Shown: in pieces, positions 51,629 to 64,000 of the stretch
How positions within the stretch are numbered: the first letter of the stretch is position 1
Layout of the letters: each line of letters opens with the position of its first letter
Origin: Nemania diffusa
Lineage: Eukaryota; Ascomycota; Sordariomycetes; Xylariales; Xylariaceae
Direction: 5' to 3'
Length of the DNA stretch: 64,000 nucleotides
Assembly: GCA_038501195.1 (NCBI GenBank)
Contig: JBBPUQ010000011.1
Location: 744,001-808,000, forward strand
Notes under the pieces: generated by a model
Told to the model about the DNA's origin: nothing
The model's database searches: none
What the model saw: the letters and a program-made list of their open reading frames with translations, nothing else
Translations under genes and position numbers: made by a program

Positions 51629-52423
51629 AAATAAAACTTAAAAATTTAAATATTTTTATATTTTATTTAATTATATTTAATAAATTAAAATATTTTTTAT
51701 ATAATAAAATTGTTAATTTTAATAATATTTGATTTTTTAAATAATATTTTAAATATATTAATTATGTTGTTTTTTTATAGTTTTATTACTAATATATATA
51801 CTTTTTGTTTTTTTGTTATAAAAAAACTATAATTGATTTATTATATAAAAATTATATATATATTTGCATTTTTTTTTAGTTTATTATATTTTTTTTATAT
51901 AATAAAAGTTTAAAAATATTAAACTTTTATTAAATTTATTTTTTAGTTTTTTAATAATTGTGTTTTTTTTATATAATAATAAAGTTTTATTTATATATAT
52001 TAAAAATATATTAAATTATTTATTAAATTAATAATAATATTTAATTTTTAATCGATTAAATTTTATATAATTTATTTTAACTTTGTTTTTTTTTTTATAT
52101 AAATATTTTGTTTTTTAAAAATAATTAAAATATATTATATATAGTTAAACTGTTATATTTATTAATTATATAATTAATTTTAACTTTTATATATTTTTTA
52201 TATAATATTTTTATTGCTTTTTTTATTACTTTAGCTTTTTATAAAATATTTAATAATAAAAATAAATTTTAATTAACTTTTAAATATATATTAAAAACTA
52301 ATAAAATAAATATAAAGTTATTTAGTTTTATAATATTATTTAAAACTTTAATTATTATTTATAAAATTAATTTTTATTTTATATAATAGGTTATTTTTAT
52401 TTTAAAAATATTATATATATATT

Positions 52424-52725
52424 TATAAAAGCTAAAAAAAAACAGCTAATATAGCACATATAAAAATACTATATATTTAAAAGAAAATATTAAGCTGAAA
52501 AAAAAAAAAAAAAAAGATTAAGTTTGTAATAACAAACTCGATTATATATAGGTTTTTTTTTTTATAATAAATATTTTTTTTATTATTTTAGTATTATTTA
52601 TTATATTTTTATTATTTATTTTTAATATAATAAAATAAATATTTGTTATAAAATATAATAAATATTTTAATGTATTTTTTATATACTGTTTTTTTATATA
52701 GTAAATATAGTTTAATTATAACTAT
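52424..52725. repeat. Left LTR of the inner element
   Basis: Contains agctaatatagcacatataa, a poly(A) run of about 18, agattaagtttgtaataaca, ctcgattatatatagg and tatatactgtttttttatat. It ends near tttaattataactat. The partner at 59,384-59,677 carries the same landmarks in the same order. Confidence 0.8.
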
Positions 52726-55700
52726 TTTTTTATTTGTTTAAAGTTTATTTTAAATTTATAATAACTATAAAATTAATAAATAGTTTAAACTTTATAAAAT
52801 TTAACTTTATAAAATTATATTTAACTAAATTTAATATAGTTGTTATTTTTATAGTTTATTTTAATTTATTTTTTTTTAAAAGTTTTTAGTTAATATTTTA
52901 GTTATTTAAATAGTTTTGTTTTATTAAAATAAATATTATAATATTGTTATAATAAAATAAAAAAGTTACAAAAGTTAATAACAAAGTATTATATATTATT
53001 TAAGTTTTAGTTTTTTTAGTTTATTTTATAAAACAGTTTTTTATATTAAATTTATAAAAATAAAATTTTTTCAATTTTTTATTTTTTGCTATTAATATTT
53101 AAGTTTATAATTTTTTTATTTAAATATTTATATTTTTGTTTAAATAGTAAATTATTTATATATTTTTATAGTTAATTTATATAAAACTAATATGTTTTTT
53201 TTTATTAATTTAATAGTTTTAGCAAATAAATATAATTTTTATATTTTAAAATTTTATATAATATTTATATAAAAAAATAATTAAATTTATTATTTAAATA
53301 GTTAGTTTATTTATTTTTTTTTTTAAAATATAAACAAAGTTATTTATATTAAAATTTAACTTTTGTTTATATTTATTAATTTATTTAGTTATTTTATTTT
53401 ATACTTTTTATATTTAATTTTTAGTTATAAACAAATATTTATAAATTTGTTTTTTAAATATTTGTATTTTTTACTAAATAAGCTTTTTTTGAATAAAAAG
53501 TTTAATAGTTGTTTTTGTTTTATTTTTTTAATTAAAAGTTATATATATAAACTATTTTATAATAACTTTTTAAAAAAAAAAACTTTTTAATAAGTTATAT
53601 AATAATATAGTTTTAATATTATTTAAAATTAATAATATTTTTAACTAGTTGTTTTAAAAATAATTAATATAAAAATATAATTACTAGTTAATTTATTAGT
53701 ATATATTTTTTATTTGTTTTATTATTTTATAATGTTTTATAAATAAAAAATTTAATTTTATTTTATAAATTTATAATAGTTTGTTTATAAAGTTTTTAAT
53801 AAATTAAAAGTTTTAATTGTTTATAATAAATTTAAACTATTTAAATAGCTAATAAAAGCTTTTATAATATATTTAAGCTATATTTTTTGTTATAATTAAC
53901 AAACTATAAAATATAATTTAACAAAGCTTAAATAAACAATTTATTATAATAAAAATTATATTATTGTTTAATTTATTTTTAAAAAAACTTTTAAAGTTAA
54001 TAACAATATATTACTAAAAATAGTTTAAAACTTTAAATAAACAAAATTTATTTAATATTTTATTTTAAAATACTTTAATAATTTTATAAAAACAGTTAAC
54101 TATATATATATTAATATTTTTAAACATTTTTAATTATTAATATTTATTTGTTATTAGTTTTTTAGTTTTGTTTTTTTTAAAATAAACTATTAAAATTTAA
54201 TTGTAAACTTTTTAAATTATTTTTATTTATAAATTATTTATATTAGTTATAATTAAATGTTTTTTATATATTATTAAATTTTTAAATATTTAATAATTTA
54301 TTTATAATATATTAAATATTAACTTTTTATATTTTTTTAATAAAAAACTTTTATAATTAATTTATAATAAAATATTAATTAAAAATATATTTAATATAAA
54401 TAATAGCTCGTTAATAACTAGTTTGCAAATTTTAATTATTTATAAAATAAAATATTTTAAAATAAAGTTTTTTAAAATTAGCTATTTTAAAGTTATAACT
54501 AATTAAAAAAGTACTATTATATATTGTTTATTTTTTTTTTACTTTTAATTTTTTAATTTATTTTTTAGTTTTAATATAATATTTAAAATAATATTTTAAA
54601 TTTTTAATTAATAAATAATTATAAAATTATAATATAATATTAGTTTAATTTATTTAATTTATTAAAAGTTTAATATATATTTAATAATAAAATATTTTAA
54701 TATTATATAATTAATAATTATTATAAAAAGTTTAATTTATTATAAATTTATTAGTTTTATTTTTTAATAAATAAGTTTTTTTATTACTGCTAGTATTTTT
54801 TTGTTATAAATATTATAGTTAAATTTAATTTTATAAAATGTTTTAAAATAAAATATTATAAAATATTAGTTGTTTTTTAAGCTGTTTTTTTATAAAAAGT
54901 AATTTATAACTACTTTATTTAATATATTTGTTTTTATATATATTTTTATATTAAACAAAAAATAACAAAATATTAGTATTAATAGTAAAGCTTGCTTTAA
55001 CTAGTTAAATATTTTTTAATATATTTTAAACTAATTAAAACAAACTGTAATAGCTATTAACTAAATTAATAGTTTTATAATATAATTAAACTTTTTAATA
55101 AACTATTTATAAAAATTATAAAACTTTAAAAAAAACTATACTTTTTAAATTTAAGCTATACTATATTTTTTAAATAGTTTTTATTTATAAATTATTTTAG
55201 TTTTTATTAAATCTATTTTAATTTTATTAATACTAATAATAAATTTTAAAAATTTAGTTTTAATTATATAAAACTTATATTTTTTTAAGTTTATTTATAA
55301 TTTTATAATTTATAGTTTATTTAAAACTTTTTTTATATAAAATTTATATTTAATTTTATTATTTAAATATATTAATATATTGTTAATATATATTATATAA
55401 AATATATTAAAATATTTAATTAAAATATTATTAATAAACTGTTAAAATATAACTAATTTATTTATTAAACTAAAAAATAAAATATTAAATTAATATATTT
55501 TATATTATATATAAAATATAATTAAAAATTTATATTTTTTTATTATATATATATAATAAAATATTTATTTTATATTTAATTTAGTATAAATTTTTATTTT
55601 TATAAAATAAATAAATATTTTATTAATTAAAAGTAAAAAGTATTAGTTTTTTTATATTAAAAAGTTTAGTTTTTAATAATTTATATATAATTTTAAAAAT

Positions 55701-58700
55701 TTATTGTTTTTTTATATAAATAAAACTAGTACTATTTAAAATATTATAATAAATTTAATAAAACTTTTTATTAAATTTTTATATATATATTATTTATAAA
55801 TTTTAGTTTTTTTTAAAAATATTTTATATAAAACATTATATTTTAAGTTTTTTAAATTTTTTATAAATTTAATTTAGTAATTAATTTTATATTTTTAAAA
55901 TAATATTTAATTAAAAGTTTTTTTATTAAATATATTGAAATATTTGTAATATTTTGTAAATATTATTTATTTAGTTATTTTTTAAAAGTTTTTTTTTAAA
56001 CTTTTTAATTTAAATTTTTTTTAAATAATTATTAAATTTATTTTATATAAAAAAGTTATTTTATATAACTTAGTATTTTTTTAATATATTATTATTATAA
56101 AAGTTATAATATTTAATATAAAAATATTAACAAGTTAATATTTATATTATTTTATAACGTTTTTTTATAGTTTATATTTGCTATAATAGTTTTTTAGTTT
56201 AAGTTTTTTTTTTAATAAAACTTTTTTAAATAATTTTTTTTGAAATAATTTTGTTTTATTGTTATTTATTAATAATATTTTTATTTTTTATAACTTATAT
56301 TTTATTTAGTTTTTTTTAAACGAATTAACAATATATTAAAAAAGTTTAAATATAATATAAATAAAACTAATTATAAAAAAGTACTTTTTTGTTTTTTTAT
56401 TTGATTTTTTATATATAGTTTTTAACTAAAAATTTTTTTTTTTATAATAAATAAACTTTATAACTAAATAACATTTTATATTTTTTAAATTATTTTAGTT
56501 TTAAATAGTTTGCTTTGTTATATAATATTAATTTAATAATTTAAACTTTTTAATTTTTTTATTTTATTTAATAATATATTTTTAATAAACTTTTTTTTTT
56601 TATAATAAAAAATATTAGTTTTTATTTTTAATAGTTAATTAATATATTATAATATATAAAAAATTTTTATTTAATAATTATATTATATTTTATATTTAAT
56701 ATTATTATAAAAATATTTTAAATAATATATATATTAATATAAAAATAAATATTTAATACTTTAGTAATTTTTTAGTTGTTATTATTATTATATTTTATAA
56801 CAAAAGTAAGTTTAAAATTAAACAGTTTAAAAAAGTTTAAAAATTATATTATTTTTTTAATAAATTAAATATTTATATATAAATATATTTTAACTTTTAT
56901 ATTAATTAAAGTAAAAATAAAAAGTTTTAATTTATTAAATATTATTAAATAAATTATTAACAATAGTTTTTTTTTAAAATTTTTTTTTAAAAAATTAAAT
57001 AAAACTTTTTTATATTAATTTAAATTTAAAACTAATAATATAATAAGCTCAAAAAAAAAAACTAGTTATTTTAAGCTTTTTTATTTTTTGAACTTTTTTT
57101 TTTATATTAACTTTTTAATTGTTTTTAAAATAACTTATTTTTTTTTTTATAATTGCTACAATTTAAACAATATTTAAACATTTATATTTTTTATAATATA
57201 AACAATTAATATTTTAATAGTTAATTTTATAACAAATAAAACAAAAATTTTTTTATACTAAAATTATTTTTTTTTTATATCGCAGTTTTATATAAAACTT
57301 ATATTTATTTTTTAATTTTTTAAATATTAAAATAAAAAAATGTTGTTTAATAGTTAAAAACATAGTTTTATTAAGTAATAATTTTACAAATAAGTTTTAT
57401 AAAAGTAAATTTTTTATAAATAAGTTTTTTAAAATATTAATTATATTATATTTTAATAATTATTAGTTAATTTTTTATAAAATAAAATTATTAATAAAGT
57501 TTTTATATTATTAATAGTTAATAATTTAAATATAAAAATAATAAATATTAAAAGTAATTTTAAAACTGTTTATATTAAATATTATAACTTTATTTAATTA
57601 TTTTAATAATTTATTATATAAATTTTATTTATAATTAATTCGAAATATATAAATTTAATTAATTAATTTAATAAACTTAAATTAAAAATTTAAAAATACT
57701 TTTAGTTTTTTTATTTTAAACTTTTTATATTTAGTTTAAGCTTTTTTATATTTATAAAAATCGCTATATAATTTTAGTAAATATTTTAAAATTTTTATAA
57801 TAGTTATATATATAAAGCTATTTTATTTTAAAACTTATTTTATAAATAAAATAATTTTTAAAACAGCTAATTTATTTATATATTTTAAAATATAATATAT
57901 TTAGTTTTATTTATTTATAAAATAATTTATATTTATTTAAAATTTATTTTTTATAAATAAATATTAATAATAAAATTTAATTATAAATTTACTATTTAAA
58001 AAAATATTATTAATAAAAATAAAAAAGTTTATTATTTTTATATTTTATTTTTTATTATTTAAAAATATTAAGCTTAATATTATATTTTTTTTATAACTAC
58101 TTTTTTAAATAGTATTTTTTAAAATAAATATATTATAAATAAAGTTTTTTAAAATAAATATATATAAAATAATAAACTTTTAAATATTTGTTTTAAAATT
58201 TAATTTATTTTAAATAGTTTAGTTTTAAATAATTTTTTTAAATATAATAATAAATAAAATATTTTTTATTAAAATAAATTAATTAAAAATAATTTTATTA
58301 TTAATATTATTTATATAAATATAATTTTTTTAAATAAAAAACTATTAAATAAATATTTGTTAAATAAGTTTTTATTTAATAATAATTTATATAATAAACG
58401 TTTTTTTATATATTTTAATTAAAACTTTTTAAAAAACTTTATTATAATTTTATAATTTTTTAATTTTTTTTTTATATATTTTTAAAACTTGTTTATTTTT
58501 AATAAATTTTGTTTTAACTTTTTATAAAAATTATTTATTTTTTTATATAAAATCTTTTATAATATAGCAAATAATATATAAATAGTTTTAATTTTAACTA
58601 TTGTTAAAAGTTATAATATATAATTAATTTATTGTTTTATAAAATATTTAAATTATAATAATACAAATATATATTTTATTAAAAATAAGTTTAAGTTTAG

Positions 58701-59383
58701 TTTTATTTAATTTTTTTTAAATATTATAATTAATAATAAACTTTTTATTTTTAAACTTATATTTTGTTATATTAAATAAAAAAAATATTTTATATATATA
58801 ATATTATTTTTATTAATAAACTAATTTATGTTTATTTTTTATTTAAAAAAAAATATTTTGTTAAATTTTATTAATAATTAAATAAAATATATAAAAGTTT
58901 TATATTGTTTTATTTTTTATATAGTTTTAATACTATTAGTAAATATTGTTTTTAAAACTATTAAAGTGTTTTTTAATAAATTTTAGTGCAGTTTTTTACA
59001 AAGTAATATTATAAATTATAAACTTTTTAATTAAAAAGTTTAAAGCTGTTTTTTTTGTGTTAAAATAACTATTTTTATTTTTAAAATAAAAATAAAAATT
59101 GCTTAATATAAGCATTTTTTCTTTTTTTTTTTTTTAAGTACTAAAAAAACTTGCAATATTATAACTCTGCATTTTTTTTTTTTTTAAAATATAAAATTAA
59201 TATAAAAAATATAAAAAAAAATTTAATATTAAATAAAAAATTCAGTATTTAATAATAAATTAATATTTTAATATTAATATTAAATATATTTAATATTAAA
59301 TTAATATTAAATTAATATTAAATTAAACTTTTTAATATTAATTTATAATAAATAAATAAAATAAACTTAATATTATAAAAACT

Positions 59384-59677
59384 GAAAAAAAATAGTTAAT
59401 ATAGCACATATAAAAATACTATATATTTAGAAAAAAATACTAAGCTAAAAAAAAAAAAAAAAAAAAAGATTAAGTTTGTAATAACAAGTTCGATTATATA
59501 TAAGTTTTTTTTTCTGTAATAAATATTTTTTCTATTGTTTTAATATTATTTGTTATATTTTTATTGTTTGTTTTTAATACAATAAAATAAATATTTGTTA
59601 CAAAATGTAATAAATGCTTTAATATATTTTTTATATACTGTTTTTTTATATAATAAATGCAGTTTAGTTATAACTAT
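59384..59677. repeat. Right LTR of the inner element
   Basis: Contains agttaatatagcacatataa, a poly(A) run, agattaagtttgtaataaca, gttcgattatatataag and tatatactgtttttttatat. It ends near tttagttataactat. It keeps more C and G than the left copy (for example ttacaaaatgtaat against ttataaaatataat, and aaatgcagt against aaatatagt). Confidence 0.8.
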
Positions 59678-62600
59678 ATTAAAATAATTTATATATTTTT
59701 TTTATTTTATTTATTATTTAATAAGTTTTAATAAATATTATATAATATTATATATTTATTATTTATATATAATTTTAAAATTTTTCAAATAAAAAATTAA
59801 TATTTAAATTATAAATAATATAATTTAATAATTTTTAATATATATTAATTTAATATTTATATAGTATTTTTTATATATTATATATAAATATAAATTTTAA
59901 AAATATTATTATTTAAAAAAATATTATAATATTAATAATATAAAAAACTTGTTTGCTATTTATTTATATAATATTAATTATTATTTTATAATTAAAATTA
60001 TAATTGTTTTTAATTGAAAATTTAAAACATTAAAATATTTAATTATATAATTAATAATAATATTAAAACTTTTAAATTTTTTTTAAAATTAAATAGTTTA
60101 TATTATATTTTATATAATTAAATATTTTATATAAATATTTTATATAAAAATATTTAAAACAATAATATAACTATTAAAGTTTTATTTTTATAAAATATAT
60201 ATTAATTTTATATAAACTTATATTAAAAAATAAATGTTTTTATTTATATATAATAAAAATAGTTTTTTTATTATATTATATAATTCAATTTTTTATATTA
60301 TTAAAATATATTTTTAAATAATTAGTATTTTTAAAAAAAAAACAAAAATAATGTTGCAGTATTAAAAATATAATAAATTATTATATTTAATATATTTTTT
60401 ATTTATATAATATTAATTGCAATAATTATATAGTTATTATTAAAATAAATATATATTATTTTTAATATTTAATTTATTTTTATATAAAAATATATTTAAA
60501 AATAAACTTTTAGTTATATTTTTTTACTATTAAATAATTAAAAATATTTATATTTTATAGTTTATTTTAATATTTTATATAATATTAGTTATTTAATATA
60601 AACTAATTAAATAAAATAATAATATTTTAATTTTAAATGTTTTTATTTATTATATAATATATAAATATATTATTTATAAAAAATTAAATCAATTAATTTT
60701 TTTATTTTTTGTTAATTTTTTAGTTATTTTTATTTAATTTTAATTTAATATATTTTTTATATTTTATAAAATATATTAAAAACTAATTAAATATTAATAT
60801 ATACTTAAAAATTGTTTTATATAAATTAAAACATATATTTTTAATATAAACTTTTTTTTAAAATATATAATTAATTAATTAACAATTTAGCTTTTTATAT
60901 ATAAAACATTTTTTATTTATATAAAAGTTTTAAATAAATTATTTTTTTAATTATATAAAGTTTTATTAAATATTAAATAAACTTAAAAATTTTTATATAT
61001 TTTTAAATTAAAAACTTTTTATATAATTGTTTTAATAATATTTTTAGTTAATAAAATATATATTATTTATTTTTTATATAAAATATTTTAATTTATTTTT
61101 ATTTGTTATTTAAAAATAAATTTATAAATTAACAAAAAAGCTTTTATATATAAGTTTTTAAAATATTAAAACTATTATTAATTTTAATATATTTTAATAT
61201 ATTTATATAACAGTTATATTAAATTAAATTTTATTTTAATAGTTTATATTAAAAACTTGTTATATTTTTACAAACTTTATAATTATAACATTAAATATAT
61301 TATAAATAAATAAATTAAAGTTTTTTTTTTTAATTTATATAAAAATAATATTAATTTAATTAGTTTAATATTAGCTATAGTTTATATTAATATTAAAATA
61401 AATATTTATTATATAATAAATTTCGTTTTATATTTTTTTTAATTTAATATTATATATATAAAAGTTTTTTATATAACTTTTTAATATTATTAAAAAAATA
61501 ATATAATATTAATTTTTTATTATTTTAAATTGTTAATATATATTAATAAATAGTTGTGTTTTATTATATAACAAATTATATAGCTAACTAAAGTAGTTTT
61601 TTTTTTTTTTATATTTTTTAAAAAATAGTATATTTTTTTAATAAAATTATTTTATTTTATATATTTTAAATCAAAAATAATTTAAAAAATATATTTAATT
61701 TTATTAAATTAAATATTATATAAATATAAAACTATTATTTAAAAATATATAAAAAATAATATATTATAAAATATTTATAAACTAGTTAAAAATTTAATTT
61801 ATAATTAATAGTTGTTATATATTAATATATAAAATTAAAAATATATTTATATTTAATAGTTAATTATATAAACAAGTTATTGTTTTTTTTTATAAATGTT
61901 TAAAAGTATATATTTAAAATTAATTCTAGCTATATTAGTTTTAATTAAAATATATTTATATTATTTATAATTATATAAAACTGTTAGTTTAAAGTTAATA
62001 ACTTAAATATTTATATAAAAAGTAATAAAGTCAATTAAATAGCTAAAAAAAAAACTTATTTATTATTATTAAACAAATATTAACTTTATATAATTTATAT
62101 AAGTTTTATTTATTATTTTATACTATTGTTATTATTATATTATATATTTTTTTATTTTAAAATATTAAATAATTTTTATTAAACTAATTTATTTATTTAA
62201 TTTTATATTTTATATATTTAATATTTAAAGTTTTTAATATATAACTTTTATAATAGCTAACTAATTAAATTTAAATATTTATATTTAATAATATAACAAA
62301 TTATTTAAATATTAAATGTAATTAATATTGTTATTATAATATTAAGCTTTTGATTTTATAGTTAAATATTAATATATTTTTATATATAACGTTTTAAAAA
62401 TTTATAATCGAAAGTAATTTTATTATATTAATTATTATTGTTATATATAATAAAAAGTTTTTTTTTATTATATAACTGTTTTAATATTATAATAATTAAA
62501 AATATAAAATAAAAAGTAAAAAGTTTTATTATTTAGCTGTTATATAACAAATAATCTAATATAATTATATACTATTATTTTTAATATTGTTTTTTATATT

Positions 62601-62818
62601 TAAAACTTTATAATATTACAAAATATATTTTAATATAATAGTTAAATTTAATCTTTTATTTTAAACTTTGTTATATAAAAATTACTTAATTTATATAAAA
62701 CAAAAACTTTAAAATATAATATAAAAATTTATTAAGTTTAATTAAGCTTTAAGCTAGTTTTATTTTTACTTTTGCTAATTTATAATATATTTTATAACTA
62801 TTAATTAATATTAAATAA

Positions 62819-63074
62819 GCTATATATATATAATAATATATATAAGCTATATATAAACAAAATATAAAACTAGTTATATTATGTTTATATTAATAATTGA
62901 TTTTAAAAAAAGTTCTTTTATATAATTGAAGATTTTATTATAAATGAAATCTTTATTAATATATAAAATAAATATTTACTTATATAACTATATACTTGTT
63001 TATATAACTATAATATAAATATTATATTGTATAAACTATAACATATAATTATAACTAATACTAATATTTCAACA
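62819..63074. repeat. Right LTR of the outer element
   Basis: Starts gctatatatatataataata, contains ctagttatattatgtttata, tataattgaagattttatta and tatacttgtttatataacta, and ends aatatttcaaca. It is less converted than the left copy at 47,919-48,172 and ends in CA as an LTR should. Confidence 0.75.
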
Positions 63075-64000
63075 TTAATAATTTTAATATAAAAAAAATA
63101 AATTTTTTTATATTAATTTTTTAAAAAAATTTTAAAATTAAAATTTTTTTTTAAATATTTATAATATTTAAAATTTAAACTATTTAAAATATTAATATAT
63201 AATATAAAAAATATAAAAATTAATAAAATTTTATAATTTAAATATAAAAATTATATAAAAATATATATTTTATAAAAGTTTTTAAATAAATTTTTAAAAA
63301 AATATTAATAAAACTTTTTTATAAAATTTTTTAAAATTTATTTAATTATTTAAAAAAATTTAATAAATTATAATAAATATTAATATATTAAAAATAAATT
63401 TAATAATATAATTTAGTTTTATTTTTTTAAAAATAAAATATAAAACTTTATATTTAAATAAATAAAAAAGTTTAAATATTAAATAATATAATAATTTACA
63501 TTTTTTATAATAAAATTAAAAAATAATAATAAAAAAGTAATTATAATTATTTAAAAACTTATATATTATAAATATTAAATTAAAAAAAAAATCGATTTAA
63601 AACTTTTATTAAATTATATTAAAAAATTAATAAAAAATAATAAAAAAATAAATAAAAAAATAATTAAAATATTAATTAAAATATTTTTAAAAATTAAATT
63701 TTTAAATTTTTTTTAATTAAAAATAATTTAAATAATAATATAATTATATAATATTAATTTTAAAAAAAAAACAATTTTTATATATTTTGTAAAATATTTA
63801 AATTATAATTTAATTAATATTTTTAAAAAAATAATTAAAATATAAAAGTTAAATAAAAGTTTAAATATATAAATAATTTAATAAAAAATATAAAAAATAA
63901 ATTTAAATATAAATAATAAAAAAATAATAATAATAAACTTTTTTTTTTTTATTTTAAAAATAATTTAAAAAATATTATAAAAATAACAAAATTTTTATAT

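Larger units (their letters stand above)
52424..59677. mobile_element. Inner LTR retrotransposon relic, 7.25 kb, nested in the outer element
   Basis: Direct repeats of 302 and 294 bp bound an interior without coding capacity. The element lies wholly between the LTRs of the 47.9-63.1 kb element, so it inserted later. The plus strand is somewhat T-rich inside, which weakly suggests minus orientation. Confidence 0.65.
47919..63074. mobile_element. Outer LTR retrotransposon relic interrupted by a second element
   Basis: Direct repeats of about 255 bp lie 14.9 kb apart. Removing the inner 7.25-kb element leaves about 7.9 kb, an ordinary size for an LTR retrotransposon. No gag or pol frame survives. 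The 5' internal part carries tandem and hairpin repeats (49,501-49,690; 49,727-50,165). Orientation is not determined. Confidence 0.6.
45546..64000. repeat. AT-rich RIP block 3
   Basis: About 18.5 kb with no coding capacity. 45,600-47,900 and 63,080-64,000 are almost devoid of G and C. The middle holds two nested LTR elements, described separately. Parts without an assigned feature are mostly the decayed interiors of these elements. The 170 bp between 45,375 and 45,545 are normal composition and form the promoter region of the DUF3632-like gene. Confidence 0.8.

Noticed and set aside
1..64000. CRISPR arrays, prokaryotic operons, riboswitches or a secondary-metabolite cluster
   Set aside because: The window is eukaryotic (spliced genes); the repeat arrays lack unique spacers, and no synthase, P450 or transporter cluster is present.

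Overview
The window looks like part of the nuclear genome of a filamentous ascomycete (Pezizomycotina). The evidence is short introns (50-132 nt) with fungal branch points, a HET-domain gene, a DUF3632-type gene, a fungal PQ-loop gene, a dispersed 5S rRNA relic, and a sharply two-compartment base composition. Most of the window is extremely A+T-rich, almost free of open reading frames, and made of repeats whose paired copies differ mainly by C-to-T and G-to-A changes. That is the signature of repeat-induced point mutation (RIP). The species cannot be fixed from the sequence.

Layout. 1-13,100: AT block 1, holding a pair of inverted subterminal repeat arrays (about 640-1,015 and 5,735-6,040) and three tandem arrays. 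13,096-13,213: a minus-strand 5S rRNA relic lying exactly on the block edge. 13,214-22,430: gene island 1, with a four-exon HET gene (+), a three-exon PQ-loop membrane protein (+) and, convergent to it, a three-exon secreted/membrane mucin-like sensor-type protein (-). 22,431-32,450: AT block 2, containing an LTR retrotransposon relic with 216-bp LTRs. 32,450-32,911: a sliver of ordinary sequence. 32,912-39,967: a RIPped LTR element with about 176-bp LTRs that separates this sliver from gene island 2. 39,968-45,545: gene island 2, with three minus-strand genes: a small CxxC zinc-knuckle protein, a CMP/RibD-type deaminase and a four-exon DUF3632-like protein. 45,546-64,000: AT block 3, with an LTR element (47,919-63,074) into which a second LTR element (52,424-59,677) is inserted.

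How it fits together. No operon or obvious biosynthetic cluster is present; the genes are unrelated single genes on islands between dead transposons. The HET gene, the orphan zinc-knuckle gene and the DUF3632 gene are the fast-evolving accessory types expected beside RIP blocks. The deaminase and the PQ-loop gene look like ordinary conserved genes. I see no candidate for a wholly new biological system. The most informative items are the transposon architecture (nested and island-splitting LTR pairs), the 5S relic at a RIP boundary, a duplicated hairpin module whose stems differ in sequence but remain perfect, and the orphan zinc-knuckle protein.

All exon joins were made by reading frames and splice signals by eye, without alignment tools. 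LTR edges are good to perhaps 5-10 bases.
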